DNA from: RGZA01 sp041917755
GTDB taxonomy: Bacteria > Pseudomonadota > Alphaproteobacteria > UBA9219 > RGZA01
NCBI GenBank assembly: GCA_041917755.1
Contig: JAYRWY010000017.1
Location: 124,001-188,000 of the forward strand
Reading direction: 5' to 3'
DNA length: 64,000 nucleotides
The notes under the pieces are model-generated. The model searched no databases and was not told the DNA's origin. It saw only the letters and a list, made by a program, of their open reading frames with translations. Positions within the stretch are counted from its first letter, which is position 1; each line of letters begins with the position of its first letter. The translations under genes were made by a program, and so were the position numbers. Of this stretch, positions 1 to 8,310 are shown one piece after another.

Positions 1-1
1 G

Positions 2-424
2 CGCGAAGCCATTTTTCAACACAACCAATATTATTTTGTATTTTGCATTCACACCAATGCCTGCGGTGATTTTGTGCTAGCCAGCAAAGAGGCATGGGCC
101 AAAGTGCGCGGCTTTCCAGAAGATACCAGTTTTTATATGCAGACCGATGCGTATGGTGTGTTCCAGCTGTTTGCGGCGGGATATGACCAAGCTATTTTCA
201 TGCAGCCGCACCGGATTTATCATGCCGATCATGATCGTTCGGGTAGAGCCGGATTTGTCGAGCCCGAATACGAAGTTCATGAAAAACGTTTTAATGACAT
301 CATCAAAGGCAAGGCGCCGTGTTACATCAATGATGTGCATTGGGGGTTGGAAAACTATGCGCTGCGTTTCTGGAATCACCCCAAGCCACAAACATTGCCT
401 AAAACCTTTATTATCGAGGCATAG
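2..424 (+). CDS. Partial unknown protein of a surface-polysaccharide locus (5' end cut by window)
   Basis: The frame is open from the window edge, so the N-terminus is missing; 140 residues remain. Near its start the sequence reads HTNACGDFVLASKEAW followed by VRGFPE. I recognise that combination from proteins encoded beside glycosyltransferases in O-antigen and capsule loci, but I know of no defined enzymatic role. A GTG at 74 exists, but the coding frame clearly continues upstream of it. The stop is 2 bases before the RmlC-like gene, so the two are probably co-transcribed. The link to glycan synthesis is inference from context. Confidence 0.6.
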   Translation, partial: REAIFQHNQYYFVFCIHTNACGDFVLASKEAWAKVRGFPEDTSFYMQTDAYGVFQLFAAGYDQAIFMQPHRIYHADHDRSGRAGFVEPEYEVHEKRFNDIIKGKAPCYINDVHWGLENYALRFWNHPKPQTLPKTFIIEA

Positions 425-426
425 TC

Positions 427-975
427 ATGACAACCCATCCCGGATCGACGCTTGAAAACGGTAAATTGAAGGTTGAAAAAACCAAGCTGGATGGCGTGTT
501 GCTCATTCATCCGCCCACGCAGTTTTCAGATTTTCGTGGGCAATATGTGGAAACCTATAATCGCGAGTTGTATCACGCAGCTGGCATTACCGATGATTTT
601 ATCCAAGATGATGCATCGCTGACCAAAAAACATGTGTTACGCGGGATTCATGGTGATAACGTGACCACCAAGATGATTTCGTGTTTGGTGGGTGAGATAT
701 ATGTCGTGGTGGTGAATAACGATCCGTCATCCAAGCAGTATAAACAATGGGCAGGATTTACGATTAATGAGACCAATAATTTACAGGTCTATATTCCTCC
801 CAAGCATGGTAATTCCTTTGTGGTGCTCAGCGAGATCGCGTTATTTCATTATAAACAAACAACCGCTTATAACCGCGATGGGCAATTCACGATGTTGTGG
901 AATGATCCGGCATTGAATATCAAATGGCCAATCGCCAATCCGATACTATCACAGCGCGATAGTGGCAAAGCCTAA
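427..975 (+). CDS. RmlC-family dTDP-sugar 3,5-epimerase-like protein
   Basis: A 182-residue cupin of the dTDP-4-dehydrorhamnose 3,5-epimerase family, which epimerises nucleotide-linked 4-keto-6-deoxy sugars in the cytoplasm. Visible family marks are FSDFRGQYVETY (33-44), FIQDDAS (58-64), LRGIHGD with the catalytic-base His75, HGNSFVVLSE (127-136), Tyr148, and LWNDP with Asp162. The RGIHGD form differs from the RGLHFQ of classical RmlC, so the substrate may not be dTDP-rhamnose precursor. It sits 2 bases after the partial upstream gene, and its TAA overlaps the TAG of the convergent diiron gene. Confidence 0.82.
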   Translation: MTTHPGSTLENGKLKVEKTKLDGVLLIHPPTQFSDFRGQYVETYNRELYHAAGITDDFIQDDASLTKKHVLRGIHGDNVTTKMISCLVGEIYVVVVNNDPSSKQYKQWAGFTINETNNLQVYIPPKHGNSFVVLSEIALFHYKQTTAYNRDGQFTMLWNDPALNIKWPIANPILSQRDSGKA

Positions 976-1670
976 GCGGCGGCTTCCAATTGCTCAAAGA
1001 AATGCAGGAATAATTCATGCTCATGCGCGGCGAGCAAGGGAATGGTTTGCTCGGCTGTACTATCAACCGCAGTGACGCTGGTAAACATTTCAGCGAGGTG
1101 CAGGTTTTCCTCGGCAATCAGGCCTTTCAGGCTCAATGTCTTTTGATGTTGCGAGAGTATATCCTGATAGAGGGCGTAGGCCCAATATGCCCGCAGCTCA
1201 ATCATGAGCGAGACCCACAAATAGCAGGCATCGTTTTTCTGTGGCGCGGTAATGGTGTGCTCGATATGGCTGTCAAGCTTGGCAAAATAAACTTTGGCGG
1301 CGGCAGGTGCAAGAGTGGTTTCCGGTGAATAATCGGATAGCGGTTTTTTTAGAAGTGCTTCAGCTTTATGGCTGAAGAAATAGGCATGGCGGGCTTCTTC
1401 AGCCATATGTTTCAGTACTTCTGAATTGGGACTGCGGTGAACATGTGACAACATAATTTTACGACTGCCGATGTGTTCAAGCAGCGATAATGTATTTAGA
1501 AATTTGCCATGGGTTTCATCATTCTGGATGATGCGGGATAAGAACGCGCGATAGCGCGGCTCAAGCGGCTGATTTAAGCGTGCCAGACCCGATAGCATCC
1601 AGGGCTTCGCCAATAACTCGTGTGACGTGTTCAAGTTGCGCTTGGCTGATGCAGTAAGGGGGGAGGACAT
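972..1670 (-). CDS. Ferritin-like diiron protein at the end of the biotin operon
   Basis: A 232-residue, mostly helical protein. It carries a full four-helix diiron-carboxylate ligand set: Glu65 in LLEHIG, Glu92 and His95 in EEARH, Glu159 in IELR, and Glu188 and His191 in EENLH. This is the Glu / ExxH / Glu / ExxH pattern of ferritin-like oxidases and hydroxylases. The frame is open further upstream, to 1778, but those residues do not look native. I chose the ATG at 1670, which overlaps the bioA 3' end by about 110 bases; the ATG at 1598 is the alternative. It is last in bioF-bioD-bioA, and no bioC or bioH is visible in the window, so a role in making or supplying the pimeloyl precursor is possible. 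That role is inference; the fold and ligands are seen. Confidence 0.75.
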   Translation of the reverse strand: MSSPLTASAKRNLNTSHELLAKPWMLSGLARLNQPLEPRYRAFLSRIIQNDETHGKFLNTLSLLEHIGSRKIMLSHVHRSPNSEVLKHMAEEARHAYFFSHKAEALLKKPLSDYSPETTLAPAAAKVYFAKLDSHIEHTITAPQKNDACYLWVSLMIELRAYWAYALYQDILSQHQKTLSLKGLIAEENLHLAEMFTSVTAVDSTAEQTIPLLAAHEHELFLHFFEQLEAAA

Positions 1671-2847
1671 AAACGGTATCTCCAAGAGGACGGCATAAAA
1701 TATTGTGCGACAGAAAATAACGGTAAAGCGGCGCAGCCACAGAAGATAGATAACCTTTCTCCCCATAGCAAATATCAAACGCGGTAATAGTGCCGCATTG
1801 GCGCGGATTACGGATTAACGGATGATTTTGCAGCGTTTTTAGCTGGGCGGTCTGCATGGCCATCACATTCTTAATTTTTTGGTCAGTGTTTTCTTCTTTC
1901 CATACGTTTAAATTGGAAACTGCCGCCGCGCAGGCCAAGGCATTGCCGGTATAGGATGAGGAATGCCAAAAGGTTTTGGCTTTATCTTTCTTATAAAACG
2001 CGTTGTAGATATCCGCGCTGCATAATGTCGCGCCCAGTGGCAAGATGCCGCCTGTGATACCTTTGGATAGGCACATGATGTCAGGTGTGATGCCTGCCTG
2101 CTCGCAGGCAAAACGTGTGCCGGTGCGGCCAAAGCCTGTCATTACTTCATCGGCAATAAGAATAACCCCGTGTGATTTACAAAGCGCTGCTAGGTCTTTG
2201 AGGATGGCAGCATCATACATCAACATGCCGCCCGCGCCCAACACCAAGGGTTCGAGAATGAGTGCTGCAATGTTGGAGCCATCACTGGCCAGTAATTTCT
2301 TGAAAGCTGAAATGGTTTGCTGCGAATCTTTTGGAAAAGGTAGACGTTCAACCTGAAAAAGATAAGGCGCATAGATGTCGTTGAAAACGGATGGCGCACC
2401 CGCAGCCATCGTGCCAAATGTGTCGCCGTGATAGCCATGTTCCAGCGCGACGATTTTATGACGTGGTTTGCCGTTGTGCACATGTGCGCCAATTGCCATT
2501 TTAAGGGCAGCTTCCACTGCGGTGGAACCGCTGTCGGATAAAAATACATATTCAAGGCCGGATGGCACAAAAGCCAATAAATCCTTGGCTAATTGCTCTG
2601 CTGGCGCGTGGGTGAAGCCCGCAAATATCACTTGGTCCAATTGGGCAGCTTGATTTTGCACGGCATTTACTATTGCGGGGTGGCAATGTCCGTGGGTATT
2701 GACCCACCATGATGAAATCGCATCAATAATTTCACGGCCATCAGGTGTGGTGAGGATGGCGCCACGTGCTTTTTCAATCAACAGCTCCGCATCAGCCAGT
2801 GCGTGCTGCGTGAATGGATGCCATAAAGGTGAAGGAGATTGCGTCAT
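1561..2847 (-). CDS. bioA: Adenosylmethionine-8-amino-7-oxononanoate aminotransferase
   Basis: A class III PLP aminotransferase of 428 residues. It converts 8-amino-7-oxononanoate (KAPA) to diaminopelargonate, normally with SAM as amino donor. Visible are LWHPFTQH near the N-terminus (8-15), SSWWVNTHGHCHP (45-57), DSGSTAVEAALKMA (105-118), HGYHGDTFGTM (137-147), the cofactor Asp233 in IADEVMTGFGRTG, and the PLP lysine Lys262 in SKGITGG. The length is standard. Its start codon overlaps the bioD stop by 4 bases, which implies translational coupling within bioF-bioD-bioA. Confidence 0.97.
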   Translation of the reverse strand: MTQSPSPLWHPFTQHALADAELLIEKARGAILTTPDGREIIDAISSWWVNTHGHCHPAIVNAVQNQAAQLDQVIFAGFTHAPAEQLAKDLLAFVPSGLEYVFLSDSGSTAVEAALKMAIGAHVHNGKPRHKIVALEHGYHGDTFGTMAAGAPSVFNDIYAPYLFQVERLPFPKDSQQTISAFKKLLASDGSNIAALILEPLVLGAGGMLMYDAAILKDLAALCKSHGVILIADEVMTGFGRTGTRFACEQAGITPDIMCLSKGITGGILPLGATLCSADIYNAFYKKDKAKTFWHSSSYTGNALACAAAVSNLNVWKEENTDQKIKNVMAMQTAQLKTLQNHPLIRNPRQCGTITAFDICYGEKGYLSSVAAPLYRYFLSHNILCRPLGDTVYVLPPYCISQAQLEHVTRVIGEALDAIGSGTLKSAA

Positions 2848-3464
2848 ATAAAGTTGGCTTTATTGAAATGACTATCAAAGATTTGTTTCAAAATGTTTGG
2901 TGAAATGGTTTCCAATAGCGGTATATGACCCAGTTGTTTGGCTTTTGTAAAAGCCAAAATGGTGGTTTGGGTATCCTTCATTTCCGGCCCAATAAACACA
3001 ATACCATGTAGTGGGATACCACGCGTACGCAAGGCCTCAACCGATAGCAGTGTATGATTGATAGTGCCCAGCTCCGTGCGGGCGCATAAAATGACTGGCG
3101 CACCAAGTGATTTAAACAAATCAATCATCAGCACGCTGCGGGTAACGGGCACCATAAGGCCGCCTGCGCCTTCGATTAATAATGTGCGCGGGGTTGCGGG
3201 CGGCTTAATGCCTGCAATATCAATACTTATCCCTTCCAGCTCCGCAGCAATATGTGGGGAAAGGGGATGTTTGAATGAATGGCATTCAGGATGAAAACGT
3301 GATGCAGGAAGCGCGGTGAGTGATTTTACCGTGTCGGTATCGGTGGGCGTACCGCTTTGCAAGGGTTTCCAATAATCCGCATCAAGGCCAAGCATGAACG
3401 TTGCCGATGCCAAAGTTTTACCAATGCCGGTTCCTGTGCCAGTAATGATAAATTGCTTACTCAT
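2844..3464 (-). CDS. bioD: Dethiobiotin synthetase
   Basis: A 206-residue ATP-dependent enzyme. It closes the ureido ring of dethiobiotin from diaminopelargonate and CO2. The P-loop is GTGTGIGKT at residues 8-16. It is followed by YWKPLQSG, then SPHIAAELEG, and by IEGAGGLMVPV in the centre, all typical of BioD. It overlaps bioF by 4 bases upstream and bioA by 4 bases downstream, so the three form one tightly coupled operon. Confidence 0.96.
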   Translation of the reverse strand: MSKQFIITGTGTGIGKTLASATFMLGLDADYWKPLQSGTPTDTDTVKSLTALPASRFHPECHSFKHPLSPHIAAELEGISIDIAGIKPPATPRTLLIEGAGGLMVPVTRSVLMIDLFKSLGAPVILCARTELGTINHTLLSVEALRTRGIPLHGIVFIGPEMKDTQTTILAFTKAKQLGHIPLLETISPNILKQIFDSHFNKANFI

Positions 3465-4549
3465 GCTATTTCCTGCAGAGCGGCGCCGAGTGATTTTATA
3501 TCTTCATCACGCAAAGTTGCATTGAGCGTGATGCGCAGGCGTGATGAACCTGATGGAACAGTGGGCGGGCGAATGGCGCGCACATCAAATCCCTTGGCTT
3601 GCAATGCGGCTGCGGCATTCAACGCGCGTTGTTCATCGCCCAAAATAATCGGGATAATCGGCGAAGGGGATGGCGGGCATGGAAAAAGTTGTTTGGCCAT
3701 TTCACAGTGTTGAAATAGCCGCGCGCGTCTGTCATCGGCGCTTGCACAAAGCCCCAATGCTTTGCTGACCAATACGGCTTGTAGGGGCATGGGCGCGGTT
3801 GAATAAATGAACGAACGGGCCTTATTTATAAGGGTATTTATCACATCGCTGCTGGCACATACCAATGCCCCCGCCACGCCCAAGCCTTTGCCGCAAGTAT
3901 GCAGCGAAATAAGATGTTCGGAATGCAAATTGTGGGTAAGCCCCTTGCCTTGTTTACCAAAGATGGCGGTCGCATGCGCTTCATCTACTACCAGCATGGC
4001 GTTGTATCGTTCGCATAGCTTAAGCAGGTCAGATAGCGGGGCCATATCGCCATCCATGCTATAGACACTTTCTACCACCACCCAGCATGGTGTGCCGGAA
4101 TGTTTCTTCAAGGCATCTTCATATGCATTCACATCATTATGTGGAATGCGGACATGTTTGGCAGGATTACTTTGAATACCATCGCGCAGGCTGGCGTGAA
4201 TGAGCGCATCAAATAATATGACATCATGCGGCGCGGGTAGCGCGGTCATTAGTGCATGATTGGCCAAAAAGCCATTGGCAAAAAACAAGGTCTGTTCACA
4301 CCCAAAGAATGTGGCTGCCTCATGCTCAACTTGTTCATGCGCCGGATGATTGCCACGCAAGAGGCGCGAGCCGCCCGAGCCAATATCCAGTCCATCATCT
4401 AGCGCAGCCAATGCCGCGGCGCGCAGGGCAGGGTGTGATTTAAAGCCCAGATAATCATTAGAGGTAAAATCAATACCGCGCGCGGGCAATAAGGCGCGGA
4501 AACGGCCTTCTTCCTTAATTTTGTTCAGGGTTGCGGTAAAACGGGTCAT
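3461..4549 (-). CDS. bioF: 8-amino-7-oxononanoate synthase
   Basis: An alpha-oxoamine synthase of 362 residues. It condenses pimeloyl-thioester with L-alanine to form KAPA, the first committed step of the biotin ring. Motifs: TSNDYLGF (29-36), GSGGSRLLRGNHPAHEQVE (57-75), VVESVYSMDGDMAPL (158-172), VVDEAHATAIFG (187-198), and the PLP lysine at Lys221 in HTCGKGLGVAGA. It is the first gene of the minus-strand biotin operon. An AGGA ribosome-binding site lies just before the ATG. bioB starts 53 bases away on the other strand, so the short gap must hold both promoters. Confidence 0.96.
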   Translation of the reverse strand: MTRFTATLNKIKEEGRFRALLPARGIDFTSNDYLGFKSHPALRAAALAALDDGLDIGSGGSRLLRGNHPAHEQVEHEAATFFGCEQTLFFANGFLANHALMTALPAPHDVILFDALIHASLRDGIQSNPAKHVRIPHNDVNAYEDALKKHSGTPCWVVVESVYSMDGDMAPLSDLLKLCERYNAMLVVDEAHATAIFGKQGKGLTHNLHSEHLISLHTCGKGLGVAGALVCASSDVINTLINKARSFIYSTAPMPLQAVLVSKALGLCASADDRRARLFQHCEMAKQLFPCPPSPSPIIPIILGDEQRALNAAAALQAKGFDVRAIRPPTVPSGSSRLRITLNATLRDEDIKSLGAALQEIA

Positions 4550-4550
4550 G

Positions 4551-4602
4551 TCCTAATAATAGGAAAACTTTTGTCCTTCATCCACACCCATTCATAAAGC
4601 TC
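4551..4602. promoter_or_regulatory. Divergent bioF/bioB control region
   Basis: A 52-base gap separates two divergent biotin genes. It begins with a 14-base inverted repeat (TCCTA-ATAA-TAGGA, 4551-4564) that partly forms the bioF ribosome-binding site. I found no match to the alphaproteobacterial BioR operator (TTATMKATAA) and no BirA-type palindrome. No convincing -35/-10 pair is visible for either direction, so the promoter positions are not resolved. Confidence 0.4.
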
Positions 4603-5589
4603 ATGCCAGATTGCACAACTTCATCATCTATCCCTTCTGCTAGCACCCGCCATGATTGGAGTGTGGCTGAAATTCAGGCTTTGCTCGAATTGCCGCTGTT
4701 TGAATTATTAGACCATGCGCGTGCGGTACACCGCGCGCATCAACCTAATGACGTGCAGTTGGCTAGCCTGCTTTCCATCAAAACTGGCGGTTGCCCCGAA
4801 GATTGTGGTTATTGCCCGCAATCGGCGCATCACGCCAAGGAAACCGGCGTTGCCAAAGAGTCCCTGATGCAGGTTAACGCAGTTTTGCAAAAAGCCAGAG
4901 CTGCCAAAGAAGCAGGCGCCAGCCGTTTCTGCATGGGCGCAGCATGGCGTGAAGTAAAAGACGGCGCAGAGTTTGATGCCGTATGCAAAATGGTGGAGGG
5001 TGTGCGCGATTTGGGCATGGAAGCCTGCGTGACGCTGGGAATGCTGAAACAACATCAAGCTGAAAAGCTGAAGGCTGCGGGGTTGACTGCATATAATCAT
5101 AACCTTGATACCTCGCCTGAATTCTACGGCAACGTGATTACCACGCGTGATTATGATGATCGTCTTGAAACATTATCGCATGTACGTGATGCAGGAATAA
5201 CGGTTTGCTGTGGCGGGATTATTGGTATGGGTGAAACCACCAAAGATCGCGCGGGTTTGTTGCAAACGCTGGCAACGCTTACCCCACACCCGGAAAGCGT
5301 ACCCATCAACGCATTGGTTGCCGTAAAGGGCACGCCATTGGAAAAGCAAAAGCCTGTTGACCCAATTGATCTGGTGCGCATGGTAGCCGTTGCCCGTATC
5401 ACCATGCCCAACGCTCGCGTCAGATTATCAGCGGGGCGTTCAACGCTGAGCCGTGAGGCACAATTGCTATGCTTATTGGCGGGTGCAAATTCATTCTTCT
5501 ATGGCGAGAAGCTCCTGACTACACCCAATAACGATACGATTGCCGATTTGGAATTATTGAAGGTCGCAGGTCTGCAAGCCAGCGCGTAA
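4603..5589 (+). CDS. bioB: Biotin synthase (radical SAM)
   Basis: A 328-residue radical-SAM enzyme that inserts sulfur into dethiobiotin. The 4Fe-4S motif is GGCPEDCGYCPQS with Cys64, Cys68 and Cys71. The auxiliary 2Fe-2S ligands are represented by the Cys in SRFCMGAAWR, in EACVTLGML and in TVCCGGIIGMGE, with the Arg in RLSAGR near the C-terminus. Length and motif order are standard. It is divergent from bioF and ends before a bidirectional terminator. The ribosome-binding site before the ATG is weak (AAAG). Confidence 0.97.
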   Translation: MPDCTTSSSIPSASTRHDWSVAEIQALLELPLFELLDHARAVHRAHQPNDVQLASLLSIKTGGCPEDCGYCPQSAHHAKETGVAKESLMQVNAVLQKARAAKEAGASRFCMGAAWREVKDGAEFDAVCKMVEGVRDLGMEACVTLGMLKQHQAEKLKAAGLTAYNHNLDTSPEFYGNVITTRDYDDRLETLSHVRDAGITVCCGGIIGMGETTKDRAGLLQTLATLTPHPESVPINALVAVKGTPLEKQKPVDPIDLVRMVAVARITMPNARVRLSAGRSTLSREAQLLCLLAGANSFFYGEKLLTTPNNDTIADLELLKVAGLQASA

Positions 5590-5617
5590 TAGAAAGCCCA
5601 CGTATAAACATACGCAT

Positions 5618-5660
5618 AAAAAAAGGGCGGCTCTGTCATTAGAACCGCCCTTTATTATTC
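5618..5660. terminator. Bidirectional rho-independent terminator between bioB and the convergent membrane protein gene
   Basis: A 9-bp stem (AAAGGGCGG at 5622-5630 with CCGCCCTTT at 5645-5653) has a 14-base loop. On the plus strand TTTATTATT follows the stem. On the minus strand seven T residues follow it. It lies between the convergent bioB and the PuuD-like gene and fits termination of both. Confidence 0.85.
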
Positions 5661-5667
5661 GGATGAC

Positions 5668-6255
5668 TTATCCAGCGATGTTTTGGGCAACCATGCAGTA
5701 CAGCATAGGCATGGATAAAACAAAGTTGGTGCGTGAAGCCAGCATCGCAAAGCGTGCGGCTTGTGCCTTTGCCGCATCATCAACGGTTACGATGCCTAGG
5801 GCTTTTTTCTGGTTTGGCCAGATGATGAACCACACATTGGCAGCCATGATGAGGGCAAGCCACATGCCGATACCGATGGTGATGTTACCTTCAAAAGTCA
5901 GCGCGGATACGAGGTAGCCCTTAAGTGCTGCAACGGCTAGGCCGGTTACAACGGTAGCCAGAGCGGCCCAACGGAACCAGAACAATGCTTCAGGCGCAAT
6001 AAATTTGCCAACCGCTGGTTTCAATTCAGCAGGAATTTTTGGCATGGTCGGGATTTGCACAATGTTGAAATACCACAGCAATCCAATCCACAAAATGCCG
6101 GAAACAACATGTAGCCAGATGCCAAAGCTGATATGAACGGAAATCGCCTGGGCGGCATCGGCCAGTAAGTGTTGATGCAGACCAACAACAGCAGCGAGCG
6201 CCAGCACAATGCCAAGTGCCAATGCAGGATAAAGTTTTTCTAGAATTTTTGTCAT
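5668..6255 (-). CDS. Membrane protein with urate-oxidase-N (PuuD/COG3748)-like domain
   Basis: A 195-residue integral membrane protein with about five hydrophobic segments. The stretch SFGIWLHVVSGILWIGLLWYFN (split here as WLHVVSGILWIGL and WYFN) and the following FWFRWAALATVVTGL resemble the N-terminal membrane domain of the PuuD-type urate hydroxylases. The cytochrome c domain of full-length PuuD is absent, so enzymatic urate oxidation is not implied. I start it at the ATG at 6255, where GAAGGG forms a ribosome-binding site, rather than at an earlier in-frame codon. It stands alone and its function is unknown. Confidence 0.75.
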   Translation of the reverse strand: MTKILEKLYPALALGIVLALAAVVGLHQHLLADAAQAISVHISFGIWLHVVSGILWIGLLWYFNIVQIPTMPKIPAELKPAVGKFIAPEALFWFRWAALATVVTGLAVAALKGYLVSALTFEGNITIGIGMWLALIMAANVWFIIWPNQKKALGIVTVDDAAKAQAARFAMLASRTNFVLSMPMLYCMVAQNIAG

Positions 6256-6435
6256 GGAACAACCCTTCAGGAAGTAGAGATACGTATGTGGGGGAGTAAC
6301 TAAAGATGCCGATACTATGACCAAACCACTAATTCAGGTCAATCGTTCATTACCAAAATGTAATCTTGCTGTTGTTGAATAAGCCTCGTTCGACCTTTAT
6401 ATCTGAAGCTGTTCATAGATAAGGAAGAATCACCA

Positions 6436-7011
6436 ATGAAACGATTGCTTTGGGTATGGGTTGTGTTGGTCATGGTTCCGTGTCTTGCCTTTGCCAAGAC
6501 GCCTGCGATGAGTACCGCGCAAAATGCGTTCGATTTTTCATTTACCAGCATTGACGGCAAGCCCTTACCACTATCTGCATATAAAGGAAAAGTTTTGCTG
6601 GTCGTGAATACCGCATCGCGGTGTGGGTTTACCCCGCAATATGAAGGGCTGCAAAGCGTGTATGAAAAGTACAAAGACAAAGGGTTGATGGTGGTGGGCG
6701 TGCCATCGAATAATTTTGGCGGGCAGGAGCCAGGCACATCTAGCGAGATTAAAGAATTCACCTCCAGTAAATTCCATATCTCATTTCCATTGACCACTAC
6801 CACCCAAGTGGTGGGGGATGAACCCCACCCATTTTATCAATGGGCCAAGGCGCAGAATGTGGGCGGATTCATGAATACCGTGCCAAGCTGGAACTTCCAT
6901 AAATACCTGATTGGTCGTAACGGGCAGCTGATTGAAAGTTTTAGCAGCATGACCAAGCCGGATTCCAAAGACGTAACAGATGCGATTGAAACCGCATTGG
7001 CGCAACCGTAA
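6436..7011 (+). CDS. Secreted glutathione-peroxidase-family protein, one-cysteine form
   Basis: A 191-residue thiol peroxidase of the GPx family that reduces hydroperoxides. Residues 1-20 form a Sec signal peptide ending in CLAFA, so it acts in the periplasm. The catalytic tetrad is visible: Cys63 in TASRCGFTPQYEGL, Gln97 in GGQEPG, and Trp152-Asn153 in WNFHKYLIGR. The resolving-cysteine region reads EIKEFTSSKFHISFP and has no cysteine. The usual PCNQF is PSNNF. After signal cleavage Cys63 is the only cysteine, so it cannot form the usual intramolecular disulfide. A good AAGGAAG site precedes the ATG. Confidence 0.92.
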   Translation: MKRLLWVWVVLVMVPCLAFAKTPAMSTAQNAFDFSFTSIDGKPLPLSAYKGKVLLVVNTASRCGFTPQYEGLQSVYEKYKDKGLMVVGVPSNNFGGQEPGTSSEIKEFTSSKFHISFPLTTTTQVVGDEPHPFYQWAKAQNVGGFMNTVPSWNFHKYLIGRNGQLIESFSSMTKPDSKDVTDAIETALAQP

Positions 7012-7038
7012 CCTCCATCAACTATAAGGACGCGCTGC

Positions 7039-8310
7039 GTGGCTAAGAAAAATATCGCAATTATTGGTTCGGGGATTTCCGGTTTATCGGCGGCGTATTT
7101 TTTAACGCCGCAGGCGAATGTTACCTTGTATGAAAAAGAAGCCCGTCTGGGTGGACATACGCGTACCCTGACCGTTGATTATGATGGCACGCAGATTCCG
7201 GTGGATACTGGTTTTATTGTCTTCAATTATGAAAATTATTTTCATCTCAGCCGCTTATTCAAACAGCTGGATGTAACTGTAAAAAAAGGCAGTATGTCGT
7301 TTGCCGCCAGCGTAGATGATGGCCGTGTGGAATGGGGCGCAAAAACCCTCGATAGTTTGTTTGCGCAGCGCCGCAATCTTGTGAACCTTGCTTTCCTCAA
7401 TGGGTTTGCGGATGTGGTGCGCTTTAACAAGCTGGCCATGACGACAGTTGCACGTTTGCCCAATTTGACGTTGGGTGAATTGCTCATTGAGCTGAAGATG
7501 GGTGCGTGGTTTCGCAATTATTATTTATTACCGATGGGCGCAGCAATCTGGAGCTGTCCTGCCGGGCAGATGCTGAAATTTCCCGCCTCATCGTTTGTGA
7601 AGTTTTTTCATAACCATGGACTACTGACTATCGATAACCAGCCGCAATGGTACACGGTGGATGGCGGCAGCCAGACTTATATCAAAAAAATTCTTGCCAC
7701 CATTGGTGGAGCAAATATCCGCCTGTCGTCACGTGTACGCAGTGTGGTGCGTAAAGATGATAAAGTGGTGGTGCAGTCCGAGCAGGGCGATGAAGTGTAT
7801 GATGATGTGATTATGGCATGTCATGCTGATGAAGCACTGGGCATGCTCGTTGATTCCGATGCGCTGGAACGTGATGTATTGTCACCATTTCAATACTCCG
7901 TAAACCATGCGGTGCTGCACCGCGACCCCAGCCAGATGCCTAAACGCAAGCGCTGCTGGAGCAGTTGGAATTATCTGGCGCGCAGCGGTGATAAAGAAGA
8001 TCGCAGCGTGGCGGTGACGTATTGGATGAATTCATTGCAGAGCATTGATGAACGTTATCCTTTATTTGTGACATTAAACCCCTTAACGCCGGTTGATCCT
8101 GCGCTCACCTTTGACAAGCATGTGTTCACTCATCCGATTTTCACACGCGATGCCGTGATGGCACAAAACCACATTCCGCGTATTCAAGGCCAGCGCCATA
8201 CATGGTTCTGCGGCGCGTATCAGGGCAATGGTTTTCATGAAGATGGCATCAAAAGCACCGTGAAGATGGTGAAGGCCATGGGTTATTCCATACCATGGGA
8301 TGAACAATGA
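7039..8310 (+). CDS. FAD-dependent amine-oxidase-type oxidoreductase of the DUF1365/Cfa operon
   Basis: 423 residues starting at GTG. The N-terminal dinucleotide motif IAIIGSGISGLSAAYFL (6-22) is followed by LYEKEARLGGHTRT (30-43), the FAD signature of the NAD-binding_8/amine oxidase family. The C-terminal part carries FCGAYQGNGFHEDG, where flavin is closed over. It is the first gene of a seven-gene run with 4-base overlaps. In Rhodobacter the equivalent gene belongs to the RpoE-ChrR singlet-oxygen regulon, and that cluster has been linked to furan or cyclopropane-type fatty acid changes. That it acts on membrane lipid acyl chains here is inference. Confidence 0.88.
   Translation: MAKKNIAIIGSGISGLSAAYFLTPQANVTLYEKEARLGGHTRTLTVDYDGTQIPVDTGFIVFNYENYFHLSRLFKQLDVTVKKGSMSFAASVDDGRVEWGAKTLDSLFAQRRNLVNLAFLNGFADVVRFNKLAMTTVARLPNLTLGELLIELKMGAWFRNYYLLPMGAAIWSCPAGQMLKFPASSFVKFFHNHGLLTIDNQPQWYTVDGGSQTYIKKILATIGGANIRLSSRVRSVVRKDDKVVVQSEQGDEVYDDVIMACHADEALGMLVDSDALERDVLSPFQYSVNHAVLHRDPSQMPKRKRCWSSWNYLARSGDKEDRSVAVTYWMNSLQSIDERYPLFVTLNPLTPVDPALTFDKHVFTHPIFTRDAVMAQNHIPRIQGQRHTWFCGAYQGNGFHEDGIKSTVKMVKAMGYSIPWDEQ

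Noticed and set aside
4551..4564. Inverted repeat before bioF as a biotin operator
   Set aside because: Does not match BioR or BirA operators and coincides with the bioF ribosome-binding site.
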